Positions 18,245 through 28,253 of a stretch of 64,000 nucleotides of DNA are shown one piece after another; position 1 is the stretch's first letter, and each line of letters begins with the position of its first letter. A program made the translations under genes and the position numbers. The stretch spans positions 188,501-252,500 of the forward strand of contig NZ_JAUTBL010000002.1 in NCBI RefSeq assembly GCF_030819275.1. The letters run 5' to 3'. This DNA comes from Agrobacterium larrymoorei. GTDB lineage: Bacteria > Pseudomonadota > Alphaproteobacteria > Rhizobiales > Rhizobiaceae. The notes beneath the pieces were generated by a model. It was not told the DNA's origin. It saw only the letters and a list, made by a program, of their open reading frames with translations, and did not search any database.

Positions 18245-19294
18245 TCAATTCATCGAAGGACGCGCAGAAGGTCTTGGCACGTCAGCCGGCGGAACCGGTG
18301 CACCGGAGGATGAGGAAGCACTGCCGCTCACCGTTGGAGCGGCAGGGCTGGTGTAGGAGCTTTGCACCGCGGGCTGTGATCTTCCGGCGGAAGGTGCGAC
18401 CGCAATGGCGGCACAGGCTTTTGGCAGGTCTGACACCATCATTGGTCTCGGCGGCTTCGCCGGTTTGGCGTTCGGGTCCTTTTTGGGTGCCGCCCAGGGT
18501 TCCTTGGTGAACCACCAGGCCAGCGACTTGTCGCAGCCATCGCCCGGACCCACCGCCGCCTGCGGCTTGCAGTCGGTCGCGCCGGCGGGGCAGGAGAGGC
18601 GGACGTGGAAGTGTTCGTCGTGACCGTAGATGGGACGGATCTTGCCCATGAAAGTTCGGTCGCCGGTCCAGCTCTGGCACAGCTTCTGCTTGATGGCCGG
18701 GTTGACGAAGATGCGCTCCACCTGCGGATAGCTTGCCGCCATCATCACCAGCCGCGCGTTGAGTGGAGACCATTTGCGGTCGTCGACGGTCAGGAACTTG
18801 CTCTTGTCGAGCATCGAAATGAACGGCGTATCCTCGCGCTCCTGGGCGCTCATAATGTGGTCCGGCATCTTGCGCCACCAGATATCGACATCCAGCCCGA
18901 TCTGATGGGAAGCGTGGCCCGTCAGCATCGGGCCGCCACGCGGCTGGGAGATATCGCCGATCAAGAGGCCCGGCCAGCCGATCTTCTGCGCATCCTGGCC
19001 AAAGCGTTCGATGAAGGAGATGAGCTGGGGTTGGCCCCAGCGCCGGTTGCGGGAAAGACGCATGGCCTGGAAACCTTCGCCTTCCGTCGGCAGGGCAACC
19101 GCACCGGACTGGCATCCTTTTGCATAGGAACCGTAAGACCTGGAGGGACCTGCGGAAGGAAGATCGATATGGCCAAAAACCTGTTTTGCAGGCAGGTCTT
19201 CCGCAAAGGCTGGGGCGAGATCTGCGCCGATCATCGAGATGACCGAAAAAGCGATAAGCGAAAGCCTGCGCGCTGTCATTGTCTTTAATCTCAT
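18245..19294 (-). CDS. mepA: Penicillin-insensitive murein endopeptidase (LAS metallopeptidase)
   Basis: A 349-residue periplasmic enzyme that cuts D-Ala-mDAP cross-links in peptidoglycan. A signal peptide of about 31 residues ends near AFAED. The LAS zinc site is visible: GHASHQIGLDVDIWW (His and Asp, about residues 126-140) and YGHDEHFHVRLSCP (HxH, about 224-237). Cysteines at conserved positions match MepA. A Pro/Ser/Ala-rich tail (about 300-349) is beyond the catalytic domain. It is divergent from the peptide-importer operon across 167 bases, which suggests a shared role in murein turnover. Confidence 0.93.
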   Translation of the reverse strand: MRLKTMTARRLSLIAFSVISMIGADLAPAFAEDLPAKQVFGHIDLPSAGPSRSYGSYAKGCQSGAVALPTEGEGFQAMRLSRNRRWGQPQLISFIERFGQDAQKIGWPGLLIGDISQPRGGPMLTGHASHQIGLDVDIWWRKMPDHIMSAQEREDTPFISMLDKSKFLTVDDRKWSPLNARLVMMAASYPQVERIFVNPAIKQKLCQSWTGDRTFMGKIRPIYGHDEHFHVRLSCPAGATDCKPQAAVGPGDGCDKSLAWWFTKEPWAAPKKDPNAKPAKPPRPMMVSDLPKACAAIAVAPSAGRSQPAVQSSYTSPAAPTVSGSASSSSGAPVPPADVPRPSARPSMN

Positions 19295-19461
19295 TCGTCG
19301 CCGCCTGCGATCCGGTTGATTCTTTTGTGCGATAGTACGCTGGATCGCGAATTTGGTGAAAGCATGTTTGCGAATAACCGGCTTGTGAGGTGGCGCCTCT
19401 ATTTTTTGACATTGTTTGGCTTATGCTTTGCCGCAACACGCACCGAAAGGAAAATCCGCCC

Positions 19462-21306
19462 ATGGCTCTGGCAAGCGCAAAACCCTTCCTGCTCCTGGCA
19501 ATGGGGGTATCGCTTTTCACGTCCTCGACAGCAACGCACGCGCAGGAAGATGGGCAATGGCGTGTGGGCATCGCCACGGTCGGAGAATTGAAGCATCCGA
19601 AGGGCTTCGAGCGGTTCGACTACGTCAATCCGAATGCGCCGAAGGGCGGCGCCCTGCGGCTGTCGACAGCCGGTACCTACGACACCCTGAACCCCCTTCT
19701 TGCCAAGGGAGAGGCCGCGACGGGTCTCGGGGTCGTGTTCGATACGCTGATGAAGTCTTCCGAAGAGGAGCTTTCAGCATCATATGGCCTTCTTGCAGAG
19801 GCGTTGACCTATCCAGACGATATATCAAAGGCGACGTTTAGGCTGCGCGCGGAAGCAACATTCGCCGACGGGAAACCGGTAACACCGGAGGACGTTGTTT
19901 TCAGCTTTGAAAAGGCGAAAGACCTCAACCCGCAGCTCGCGACCTACTACACGCACGTCACCAAAGCGGAGAAGACTGGCGACCGGGAAGTGACCTTCAC
20001 TTTCGACGAGAAAAACAACCGCGAACTTCCGCAGATCATCGGGCAACTGCTCGTTGTTCCCAAGCACTGGTGGGAGGCCAACGGTCCGGATGGAAAGCCA
20101 CGCGACATTTCACGCGGGACATTGGAGCCGGTCATGGGGTCCGGACCCTACAAGATCGCCTCTGTGGCGCCGGGCTCCACGATCACTTACGAATTGCGTG
20201 ACGATTATTGGGGTAAAAACCTGAACGTCAATGTCGGCATGAACAACTTCAAGACGATCAGCTATACGTTCTATACGGATCGCGACGTGGAGTTTCAGGC
20301 CTTCAAAGCAGGAAATACGGATTTCTGGCAGGAAAACTCTGCCGGGCGCTGGGCAACCGGCTATGATTTTCCAGCCGTCAAGGACGGACGGATAAAGCGC
20401 GAGGAAATTCCGAATATCTACCGCTCGGTCGGTATCATGCAGGCCTTCGTGCCCAATGCTCGCCGGGACAAGTTCAAGGATCCGAGAGTCCGCAAAGCGC
20501 TGAACCTTGCCTATGACTTCGAGGATATGAACAAGACGCTGTTCTTCGGCCAATATCAGAGGATCAATAGCTTCTTCATGGGAAGCGACCTTGCCTCATC
20601 CGGTTTGCCGCAGGGCAAAGAGCTGGAAATCCTGACCGAAGTAAAAGATGACGTGCCGCCGGAGGTCTTTACCACCGAGTATCGCAATCCCGTTGGTGGC
20701 GATCCTGCCAAGCAGCGCGACAATTTACGTGAGGCCGTCAAGCTGATGAAAGAGGCGGGCTACGAGTTGCGGGGCAACCGCATGGTCAACGCGAAGACGG
20801 GCCAGCCTTTCGATTTCGAAATCCTGGTTGATTCTCCCGCCATGGAGCGCGTCGTCCTGGCTTACACCCAAAACCTGAAGAAGATCGGCATCAATGTCAC
20901 CGTTCGAAACGTGGATTCGTCGCAATACACCAATCGCACACGCGCCTTCGACTACGACATGATCGTCAATCTTTGGGCTCAAACCTCTAATCCCGGTAAT
21001 GAACAAGCCGATTATTGGGGTTCGGCCGCAGCCAACCGCCAAGGCTCGAAAAACTTCGCCGGCATTAGCAATCCTGCGATCGACAAGATCATCCGTGAGA
21101 TTATCTTTGCTCCCAACCGTGAGGATCAGGTCGCCGCCGTCAAGGCGCTGGATCGGGTTCTACTGGCGGGCAACTACGTCATCCCGCAATTCTACCGCGG
21201 CGAGATGACGGTCGCTTACTGGAATACGATCGTTCGCCCCACGGAATTGCCCTATTACGGCGTTGGTTTCCCTGAAGCCTGGTGGTCGGCCAGTGCGGCA
21301 AAATGA
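19462..21306 (+). CDS. yepA: Periplasmic oligopeptide/muropeptide-binding protein (YepA/YejA-like)
   Basis: A 614-residue SBP_bac_5 binding protein. I chose the ATG at 19462, preceded by GAAAGGA, which begins a signal peptide (MALASAKPFLLLAMGVSLF, cut near THAQE). The mature protein has GLGVVFDTLMKSSEEELSAS, ATFADGKPVTPEDVVFSFEK and MGSGPYKIASV, all standard blocks of dipeptide/oligopeptide binding proteins. It precedes yejB by 146 bases. In Agrobacterium the YejBEF importer works with a partner named YepA to bring in peptidoglycan fragments; the gene order here fits that, and the name is given on that basis. Confidence 0.85.
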   Translation: MALASAKPFLLLAMGVSLFTSSTATHAQEDGQWRVGIATVGELKHPKGFERFDYVNPNAPKGGALRLSTAGTYDTLNPLLAKGEAATGLGVVFDTLMKSSEEELSASYGLLAEALTYPDDISKATFRLRAEATFADGKPVTPEDVVFSFEKAKDLNPQLATYYTHVTKAEKTGDREVTFTFDEKNNRELPQIIGQLLVVPKHWWEANGPDGKPRDISRGTLEPVMGSGPYKIASVAPGSTITYELRDDYWGKNLNVNVGMNNFKTISYTFYTDRDVEFQAFKAGNTDFWQENSAGRWATGYDFPAVKDGRIKREEIPNIYRSVGIMQAFVPNARRDKFKDPRVRKALNLAYDFEDMNKTLFFGQYQRINSFFMGSDLASSGLPQGKELEILTEVKDDVPPEVFTTEYRNPVGGDPAKQRDNLREAVKLMKEAGYELRGNRMVNAKTGQPFDFEILVDSPAMERVVLAYTQNLKKIGINVTVRNVDSSQYTNRTRAFDYDMIVNLWAQTSNPGNEQADYWGSAAANRQGSKNFAGISNPAIDKIIREIIFAPNREDQVAAVKALDRVLLAGNYVIPQFYRGEMTVAYWNTIVRPTELPYYGVGFPEAWWSASAAK

Positions 21307-21452
21307 GCTTGGTCTTGCTTTATAGCCCAAGCCTTGATTCACATGCATGAAGACGAATCATTGGGCTGGCGATATGCGTCGCTTGCCGAGAAAGGAAACG
21401 GTTTGACAGTGGGGATGACAGCCGAGCGCGCTTGCACGGAGTGTGAACTCTA

Positions 21453-22544
21453 ATGGGAGCCTATATTCTGCGGCGTCTGGCGCTGATGATACCGACCATT
21501 ATCGGCATCATGGGTATTTCCTTCCTCGTCATTCAGTTTGCGCCGGGCGGCCCCGTCGAACAGGTCATCGCTCAATTGTCCGGTTCCGGCGATAGCGCTG
21601 CTGATCGCCTCTCCGGCGGTGGCGACCTCATGGGTGGCGGTGGTGTCGATGAAAGCGGGTCGAAATATCGTGGCGCTCAGGGTCTCGATCCCGAACTGAT
21701 CGCCAAGCTCGAAAAGCAGTTCGGCTTCGACAAGCCACCGCTGACGCGCTTTCTGGAGATGATGTGGAACTACATTCGCTTCGACTTCGGCGATAGCTTC
21801 TTCAGAAACTCTTCCGTCATCGATCTCATCATCGACAAGATGCCTGTCTCTATCTCGCTCGGCTTCTGGATCCTGATCATTTCCTATGCCATTTCCATTC
21901 CCCTTGGCATCAAGAAGGCAGTGGAAGATGGCTCCAAATTCGATGTCTGGACCTCCGGCATCGTCATCGTTGGTTATGCGGTGCCGAGCTTCCTCTTCGG
22001 CATATTGTTGATCGTGGTCTTTGCCGGCGGCTCCTTCTTTGACTGGTTTCCCCTGCGGGGCCTCACATCCGATAACTTCGCCGAGTTGACTTGGTGGCAG
22101 AAGATCATCGACTACTTCTGGCACCTGACGCTGCCGCTGACGGCTCTCGTGCTTTCGGCTTTCGCCACCACCACACTCCTGACCAAGAACTCCTTCATCG
22201 ATGAGATCAAGAAGCAATATGTGGTGACCGCGCGCGCCAAGGGTCTTTCGGAACGAAAGGTGCTCTATGGCCACGTCTTCCGCAATGCGATGCTGATCGT
22301 CATCGCGGGCTTCCCGGGCGCCTTCATCTCCGCCTTTTTCACCGGCTCGCTTTTGATCGAAAACATTTTCTCGCTGGATGGCCTTGGCCGCCTTGGCTAT
22401 CTGTCGGTCGTCAATCGCGATTACCCGATCGTATTCGGTACCCTTTTTATCTTCTCGCTCATGGGACTTGTCGTCGGCCTGATTTCCGACCTGATCTATA
22501 CTTGGATCGATCCGCGCATCGACTTTGAGCGGAGGGACGTGTGA
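21453..22544 (+). CDS. yejB: Oligopeptide/muropeptide ABC importer permease YejB
   Basis: A 363-residue inner-membrane permease (BPD_transp_1). The N-terminal [20 protein letters not shown] helix and [15 protein letters not shown] are standard for the DppB/OppB class. An Asp/Gly-rich insert ([20 protein letters not shown], about residues 55-74) is typical of YejB. The coupling loop [20 protein letters not shown] (about 251-270) carries the EAA motif. It is translationally coupled to yejE. Confidence 0.93.
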   Translation: MGAYILRRLALMIPTIIGIMGISFLVIQFAPGGPVEQVIAQLSGSGDSAADRLSGGGDLMGGGGVDESGSKYRGAQGLDPELIAKLEKQFGFDKPPLTRFLEMMWNYIRFDFGDSFFRNSSVIDLIIDKMPVSISLGFWILIISYAISIPLGIKKAVEDGSKFDVWTSGIVIVGYAVPSFLFGILLIVVFAGGSFFDWFPLRGLTSDNFAELTWWQKIIDYFWHLTLPLTALVLSAFATTTLLTKNSFIDEIKKQYVVTARAKGLSERKVLYGHVFRNAMLIVIAGFPGAFISAFFTGSLLIENIFSLDGLGRLGYLSVVNRDYPIVFGTLFIFSLMGLVVGLISDLIYTWIDPRIDFERRDV

Positions 22545-23698
22545 TGACTGCCTCTACGCCCGCAACAACACCCGCGTCCGAAGCAATGCCTCCGCACAAG
22601 CGTCCGTTCTTTTCGCCGACGAGCATTCGCCGTTGGCAGAATTTTAAGGCCAATCGGCGCGGCTACTGGTCCTTCTGGCTTTTTCTCGTGCTTTTCGGCC
22701 TCAGCCTCTGCGCTGAGTTCATCGCGAACGACAAGCCGATCCTCGCCTCCTATAAGGGCGAGCTTCTGGTTCCCGTGCTGGTCGATTACCCGGAAGAAAA
22801 GTTCGGCGGCTTCTTGGCGCAGACCGATTACAAGTCTTCCTATATCCAGGATGAGATCAACGCCAATGGCTGGATGATCTGGCCTCCAATCCGTTATTCC
22901 TACCAGACGGTCAATTCCAACATTCCCCATTCGGCCCCCACGCCACCCTTCTGGTTGATGACCAAGGAGGAGCGTTGCTCCGGCTATCCGCAAGGCGCGG
23001 CCGATCCCGGCTGTACGCTTGGCAATCTCAACTGGCTCGGGACTGATAACCAGGCCCGCGACGTCACAGCGCGTATCATTTACGGCTTCCGCATCTCGGT
23101 CCTCTTCGGTCTGGCGCTCACCATCTGCTCGGCCATCGTCGGTGTGACAGCAGGCGCTGTGCAGGGTTACTTCGGCGGCTGGACCGACCTCCTGATGCAG
23201 CGCTTTATTGAGATATGGTCGTCCATGCCGGTGCTCTACATCCTGCTGATCATCGCCGCGATCTTGCCGCCCGGTTTCTTCGTGCTGCTCGGCATCATGC
23301 TGCTCTTTTCTTGGGTTGGCTTCGTCGGGGTGGTCCGTGCCGAATTCCTGAGGGCACGCAATTTCGAATATGTAAATGCCGCCCGCGCACTTGGGGTCGG
23401 CAACGCCACCATCATGTTCCGGCATCTGCTGCCAAACGCCATGGTCGCAACACTCACCTTCCTGCCTTTCATTCTGTCCGGCTCGATCACCACGCTCACA
23501 TCGCTCGACTTCCTGGGCTTCGGCATGCCGCCCGGCTCGCCATCGCTGGGTGAGCTGATCGCCCAGGGCAAGAACAATCTCCAGGCGCCATGGCTGGGCC
23601 TCACCGCCTTCTTCACCATGTCCATCATGTTGTCGCTCTTGATCTTCGTCGGCGAAGCGGTGCGTGATGCCTTCGACCCGCGCAAGACGTTCCGGTGA
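22544..23698 (+). CDS. yejE: Oligopeptide/muropeptide ABC importer permease YejE
   Basis: A 384-residue permease of the DppC/OppC class. It opens with a cytoplasmic tail and a first helix (GYWSFWLFLVLFGLSLCAEF), then a long periplasmic loop (about residues 65-180) containing RCSGYPQGAADPGCTLGN with two cysteines, as in YejE proteins. The EAA loop is RARNFEYVNAARALGVGNAT. The ATG overlaps the yejB stop by one base with GGAGGG just upstream; a GTG three bases earlier is also possible. Confidence 0.92.
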   Translation: MTASTPATTPASEAMPPHKRPFFSPTSIRRWQNFKANRRGYWSFWLFLVLFGLSLCAEFIANDKPILASYKGELLVPVLVDYPEEKFGGFLAQTDYKSSYIQDEINANGWMIWPPIRYSYQTVNSNIPHSAPTPPFWLMTKEERCSGYPQGAADPGCTLGNLNWLGTDNQARDVTARIIYGFRISVLFGLALTICSAIVGVTAGAVQGYFGGWTDLLMQRFIEIWSSMPVLYILLIIAAILPPGFFVLLGIMLLFSWVGFVGVVRAEFLRARNFEYVNAARALGVGNATIMFRHLLPNAMVATLTFLPFILSGSITTLTSLDFLGFGMPPGSPSLGELIAQGKNNLQAPWLGLTAFFTMSIMLSLLIFVGEAVRDAFDPRKTFR

Positions 23699-25356
23699 TG
23701 GCCATGTCCCAAACGAATACAGGCACAATGACCGCACCCCTCCTCTCCGTCCGAGACCTCTCCGTTGCCTTCCATCAGGGCGGTAAAGAAAGTCTCGCTG
23801 TCGACAAGGTCTCTTTCGAAATCATGCCCGGCGAAGTGCTGGCGCTGGTTGGCGAATCCGGATCGGGCAAGTCGGTGACGGCCAATTCCATCCTGAAGCT
23901 TCTGCCCTATCCGGCGGCAAGCCACCCTTCAGGTCAGATACTGTTCGAAGGCAGGGATTTGCTCACGATGCCGATGCGCGATCTGCGATCGGTACGCGGC
24001 AACGATATCACCATGATCTTCCAGGAGCCAATGACCTCGCTCAATCCGCTTCACAGCATCGAGCGGCAGATCGGTGAAATTCTGGAGCTGCACCAGGCGC
24101 TCACCGGAGCGCCTGCGCGTTCCCGCATCCTGGAACTCCTCAATCAGGTGGGCATTCGCGAGCCGGAAAAGCGGCTGAAAGCCTTCCCGCATGAGCTTTC
24201 GGGCGGGCAACGCCAACGTGTGATGATCGCCATGGCGCTCGCCAACCGCCCTAAACTGCTGATCGCGGACGAGCCGACGACGGCGCTCGACGTGACGGTG
24301 CAGGCTCAAATTCTCGAGTTGCTGGCGGGGCTGAAAAACCAGCATCACATGTCTATGCTCTTCATCACCCACGATCTCGGCATCGTGCGTAAATTTGCCG
24401 ATCGTGTCTGCGTCATGACCAAGGGCAAGATCGTCGAGACAGGGACCGTCGAGCAGGTCTTCACCAATCCACAGCATGCCTATACCCGCCATCTTCTGGC
24501 CGCTGAACCGAAGGGCGAGCCGCCGCTTGCCGACCACAACAAGCCGGTGGTGATGCAGGGCGACGACATCAAGGTCTGGTTTCCGATCAAGGCCGGGTTG
24601 ATGCGCAAGGTCGTGGATCACGTCAAGGCGGTGGATGGCATTAACATCACCCTTCGTGAAGGTCAGACGGTTGGCGTGGTGGGGGAATCCGGTTCAGGCA
24701 AGACGACCCTCGGGCTTGCGCTATCGCGGCTTATTTCCTCGAAGGGCCGGATCAGTTTCATCGGCCAGTCCATCGACAGCTATTCCTATTCCATGATGAA
24801 GCCGCTCAGAAACCGCCTTCAGGTGGTGTTTCAAGACCCGTATGGTTCGCTGAGCCCGCGCATGTCGGTCGGAGACATTATCGCCGAAGGTCTGAAGGTT
24901 CATGAGACATCGCTCTCCTATGAGGAGCGTGACCGGCGTGTCGCCAAGGCACTGGAAGAGGTGGGGCTCGATCCTGCCACGCGTTGGCGCTATCCGCATG
25001 AGTTTTCCGGTGGGCAGCGGCAGCGTATCGCGATTGCCCGCGCCATGGTTCTAAAGCCACGCTTCGTCATGCTGGACGAACCGACCTCAGCTCTGGATAT
25101 GAGCGTGCAGGCGCAAGTGGTCGATCTCCTGCGTGATCTACAGTCGAAACATGATCTCGCCTATCTCTTCATCAGCCACGATCTCAAGGTGGTGAAGGCA
25201 CTTGCCAACGAGGTGATCGTCATGCGCCATGGTAAGATCGTCGAAAGCGGCCCCGCCAAGTCGATCTTCGAGGCGCCGAAAGAAGACTATACTCGCGCAT
25301 TGATGGCGGCGGCCTTCAATATCGAGGCGGTCAAGACCGAAGCCGTCAGCGAGTAG
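23698..25356 (+). CDS. yejF: Oligopeptide/muropeptide ABC importer tandem ATPase YejF
   Basis: A 552-residue ATPase with two complete ABC domains. The first has Walker A GESGSGKS (about residues 50-57), signature [15 protein letters not shown] and Walker [13 protein letters not shown]. The second has GESGSGKT (about 329-336), [15 protein letters not shown] and [12 protein letters not shown]. Each is followed by the oligopeptide-type [17 protein letters not shown] or [17 protein letters not shown] tail. It overlaps the yejE stop. Powers import through YejB-YejE. Confidence 0.93.
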   Translation: MAMSQTNTGTMTAPLLSVRDLSVAFHQGGKESLAVDKVSFEIMPGEVLALVGESGSGKSVTANSILKLLPYPAASHPSGQILFEGRDLLTMPMRDLRSVRGNDITMIFQEPMTSLNPLHSIERQIGEILELHQALTGAPARSRILELLNQVGIREPEKRLKAFPHELSGGQRQRVMIAMALANRPKLLIADEPTTALDVTVQAQILELLAGLKNQHHMSMLFITHDLGIVRKFADRVCVMTKGKIVETGTVEQVFTNPQHAYTRHLLAAEPKGEPPLADHNKPVVMQGDDIKVWFPIKAGLMRKVVDHVKAVDGINITLREGQTVGVVGESGSGKTTLGLALSRLISSKGRISFIGQSIDSYSYSMMKPLRNRLQVVFQDPYGSLSPRMSVGDIIAEGLKVHETSLSYEERDRRVAKALEEVGLDPATRWRYPHEFSGGQRQRIAIARAMVLKPRFVMLDEPTSALDMSVQAQVVDLLRDLQSKHDLAYLFISHDLKVVKALANEVIVMRHGKIVESGPAKSIFEAPKEDYTRALMAAAFNIEAVKTEAVSE

Positions 25357-25458
25357 AGCGCGCCACGCAAACAGCAGTGAAGCGGTTTTACTGTTGCGTT
25401 CCCTGGTCGGGAACGCCATCTTCCTGATACGTCTGATGACGGACAGAGGAAGAAGAGC

Positions 25459-26706
25459 ATGGCAGCGGATGTGATCGTATTGGGTGCCGGGATCATTGGG
25501 GTCTCGGTGGCGGTGCAACTGGCAAGGCGCGGAAAATCCGTCGTCCTTCTCGACCGCCGCGGACCAGGGGAGGAAACATCCTTCGGCAATGCCGGTCTCA
25601 TCCAGCGTGAAGGCGTTGTTCCCTATGGCTTCCCCCAGGATCTCGGCCTGCTTGCGCGCTACTCGCTCAACAACCGCATCGACGCGCATTATCATATGGC
25701 GGCAGTGCCGAAGATCGCACCGTTTCTGGCGCGCTACTGGTATCATTCGCAACCTGCACGGCACGCAGCGATCTCCCGTTCCTACGCACCGTTGATCGAA
25801 CATTCGATTACCGAGCATTCGATCCTGATCGATGAGGCGAAGGCCGGCGATCTTATCGTCAAGAATGGTTGGATGGAGGCTTACCGGACAGAGGCCAAAC
25901 GAGATGCCGACTTCGCTTTTGCCGAGCGCCTTGCGCGCGATCACGGCATTTCTCACACGAAGCTGACCCGGCAGGAATTGGCCGAAGCAGAGCTACATCT
26001 CTCAAAAGACTTTGTCGGCGGCCTGAAGTGGAATGACCCCTGGTCGGTACTCGACCCGCATGGTCTCACCATGGCCTATCTGCGCCTGTTTGAAAGTCTG
26101 GGCGGTACATTCGTCAAAGGTGATGCGGCGGCTCTGTCACAGACGCCGACCGGCTGGAAGATCCAGACGGACAATGGGCTGGTGGAGGCCGAGAGCGTGG
26201 TTGTTGCGCTCGGCCCCTGGGCAGATACGGTCACAGCACGGCTGGGCTATCGCTTTCTGATGGGCGTCAAGCGCGGCTATCATATGCACTACGCTCCTCA
26301 GGAAGGGACGAGGCTGAATAACTGGCTGATCGATGCCGAGCGGGGGTACTTTTTGGCACCGATGAAAAAGGGGATCCGCCTGACAACCGGGGCGGAGTTT
26401 GCCGATCGTGATGCGCCGAAATCACCTGTCCAGTTGTTTCGGGCAGAGCGGGTGGCCCGCACCATCTTTCCGCTGGGTGGCAGGCTGGATGCGGACCCCT
26501 GGATGGGCGCCCGTCCCTGTACGCCGGACATGATGCCGGTCATCGGCAAGGCGCCGCGACACAAAAGCCTCTGGTTTGCCTTCGGACACGCCCATCATGG
26601 TCTGACGCTTGGACCCATCACCGGGCGAGTCCTGGCTGAGGCCATGCTTGGCGAGACCCCGGTCATACCGATCGCCCCATACGCTGCGGAGCGCTTCAAT
26701 CCCTAA
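25459..26706 (+). CDS. FAD-dependent D-amino acid dehydrogenase-like oxidoreductase
   Basis: A 415-residue DAO-family flavoenzyme. The FAD-binding motif VIVLGAGIIGVSVAVQLARR is at residues 5-24, followed by VVLLDRRGPGEETSFGNAGL, which is characteristic of DadA-type dehydrogenases. The C-terminal GARPCTPDMMPVIGKAP and FAFGHAHHGLTLGPITGR (about 370-387) close the FAD site. Such enzymes deaminate D-amino acids (D-Ala and others) and pass electrons to the respiratory chain. It starts 102 bases after yejF, so it may use the D-amino acids released from imported muropeptides; that is an inference. I do not assign dadA because substrate range varies within the family. Confidence 0.82.
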   Translation: MAADVIVLGAGIIGVSVAVQLARRGKSVVLLDRRGPGEETSFGNAGLIQREGVVPYGFPQDLGLLARYSLNNRIDAHYHMAAVPKIAPFLARYWYHSQPARHAAISRSYAPLIEHSITEHSILIDEAKAGDLIVKNGWMEAYRTEAKRDADFAFAERLARDHGISHTKLTRQELAEAELHLSKDFVGGLKWNDPWSVLDPHGLTMAYLRLFESLGGTFVKGDAAALSQTPTGWKIQTDNGLVEAESVVVALGPWADTVTARLGYRFLMGVKRGYHMHYAPQEGTRLNNWLIDAERGYFLAPMKKGIRLTTGAEFADRDAPKSPVQLFRAERVARTIFPLGGRLDADPWMGARPCTPDMMPVIGKAPRHKSLWFAFGHAHHGLTLGPITGRVLAEAMLGETPVIPIAPYAAERFNP

Positions 26707-26888
26707 TATCGAGATTGGGGGTGGCCTTCCTGCAAAAGCCTGCTTAACATGGCCGGAGGGAGGAAAAAGGGATGCAGCGGGGCATAGTGTCACGATGACG
26801 GCGCGATATCTGATCTACCAGCAGCAGGACGACTTTCATTAGTGTCGGCACCTATGGCCGACTGAGAAAGTAACGATCCAACTGGTGA

Positions 26889-28250
26889 ATGATGGCTGAT
26901 ATCGAATACGCAAAGACCTTTTTCCAACAGAACCCCGATATTGAAATCCTCGAAGCCTTCGTCATTGACGCCAATGGCATACCCCGGGGCAAGTGGATCC
27001 CGCGTGAGCGGGCGCTCGACGTGCTGGAAAAAGGCATGGCCGTGCCCCGTTCCGTTTATGCGCTGGATATATGGGGCCGCGACGTGAACGCCGCTGGTCT
27101 GGCAGAAGGAACCGGCGATCCTGACGGCTTGTGTTTTGCAGTGCCTGAAACCCTGTCGCGCGTCACATGGCTTGGGCGACCCACGGCGCAAGTGCTTCTC
27201 GCCATGACCGAGCCGGATGGTGCTGGTTTCTTCGCAGATTCGCGGCATGTTCTTGCGCAGGTTCTATCCGGCTTTACCAAGCGTGGCTTGACCCCTGTCG
27301 TTGCCACCGAACTTGAATTCTATCTGATCGATCCGGTCCGTTCCGCGCTCGATCCTGTGCGGCCGCCCAATAGCCGGGAAGGGCGCTGGCATACGGGTCA
27401 GACGCAGGTTCTCTCCATTTCCGAACTTCAGGATTTCGAAGACGTCTTTCACGACATCGCCACTGCCTGTCGCGCCCAGAACGTGCTGGCCGATACGACG
27501 CTTCGCGAAAATGGCCCCGGGCAATACGAAATCAACCTCAACCATGTGCCCGATGCGCTTCAGGCGGCGGATTTCGCCGTCTTCCTCAAGCGCATCGTCA
27601 AAGGGGTGGCGCGCAAGCATGATCTGGATGCCACCTTCATGGCCAAGCCCTATGGCACGCAAGCTGGCAACGGTATGCATGTGCATTTCTCCGTTCTGGA
27701 TAAGGATGGACGAAACATCTATGTGGGCGAGGACGGTCCGTCGGAAGCGCTGATGCACAGCGTTGGTGGACTTCTGGAGAACATGGGGGAAAGCATGGCG
27801 GTGTTTGCGCCGCATGCCAATTCCTATCGGCGGCTGCGCCCGAGTGAACATGCGCCGACCTATGCCTCCTGGGGTTTCGACAACCGCTCGGCCGCCGTGC
27901 GGGTGATCACCGCAAGCAAACCGGCCACCCGCATCGAACACCGTGTGGCGGGTGCTGACACCAACCCCTATCTCGTGCTTGCCATGATCCTGAACGCGGC
28001 GCTTTCCGGCATGCGGGAGAAGCGCCAGCCGGGCGGTGCGATTGCTGGCGATAGCCATGCCATCAATCACGAGCCCTTGCCGACGAACTGGGATTATGCG
28101 GTCCAGCGCTTTGCCCGTTCGAGTTTTGCCTATGCCACGCTCGGCCAGCGCTACAGAACGCTCTATGCTGCCTGCAAGCAGCAGGAAATTTCCGAATTCT
28201 CGCTTCGCGTCACCGATGTGGAATATGACGCCTATATCAGGACGGTGTGA
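26889..28250 (+). CDS. Glutamine synthetase family protein (gamma-glutamylpolyamine synthetase-like)
   Basis: A 453-residue GS-fold ligase. The catalytic Gln-synt_C domain is clear: VATELEFYLID (metal-binding Glu), NGPGQYEINLNHV, ATFMAKPYGTQAGNGMHVHFSV (His/Glu site), RRLRPSEHAPTYASWG and RIEHRVAGADTNPYLVLAMIL. The N-terminus is short and includes VIDANGIPRGKWIP, seen in PuuA-like enzymes rather than GlnA, and the adenylylation-loop tyrosine block is not present. It is followed after three bases by a PuuB-like oxidase, an arrangement for catabolism of putrescine or other amines through gamma-glutamyl intermediates. A second ATG directly follows the first. Confidence 0.85.
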   Translation: MMADIEYAKTFFQQNPDIEILEAFVIDANGIPRGKWIPRERALDVLEKGMAVPRSVYALDIWGRDVNAAGLAEGTGDPDGLCFAVPETLSRVTWLGRPTAQVLLAMTEPDGAGFFADSRHVLAQVLSGFTKRGLTPVVATELEFYLIDPVRSALDPVRPPNSREGRWHTGQTQVLSISELQDFEDVFHDIATACRAQNVLADTTLRENGPGQYEINLNHVPDALQAADFAVFLKRIVKGVARKHDLDATFMAKPYGTQAGNGMHVHFSVLDKDGRNIYVGEDGPSEALMHSVGGLLENMGESMAVFAPHANSYRRLRPSEHAPTYASWGFDNRSAAVRVITASKPATRIEHRVAGADTNPYLVLAMILNAALSGMREKRQPGGAIAGDSHAINHEPLPTNWDYAVQRFARSSFAYATLGQRYRTLYAACKQQEISEFSLRVTDVEYDAYIRTV

Positions 28251-28253
28251 AAC

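Noticed and set aside
18282..19577. A long alternative frame over mepA
   Set aside because: mepA has a signal peptide and the full LAS zinc site; the other frame is Arg/Pro-rich without a domain.
25357..25458. Terminator-like inverted sequences after yejF
   Set aside because: CGCAA/TTGCG and TTCCC/GGGAA pairings exist but are interrupted and lack a T run, so I do not list them as a terminator.
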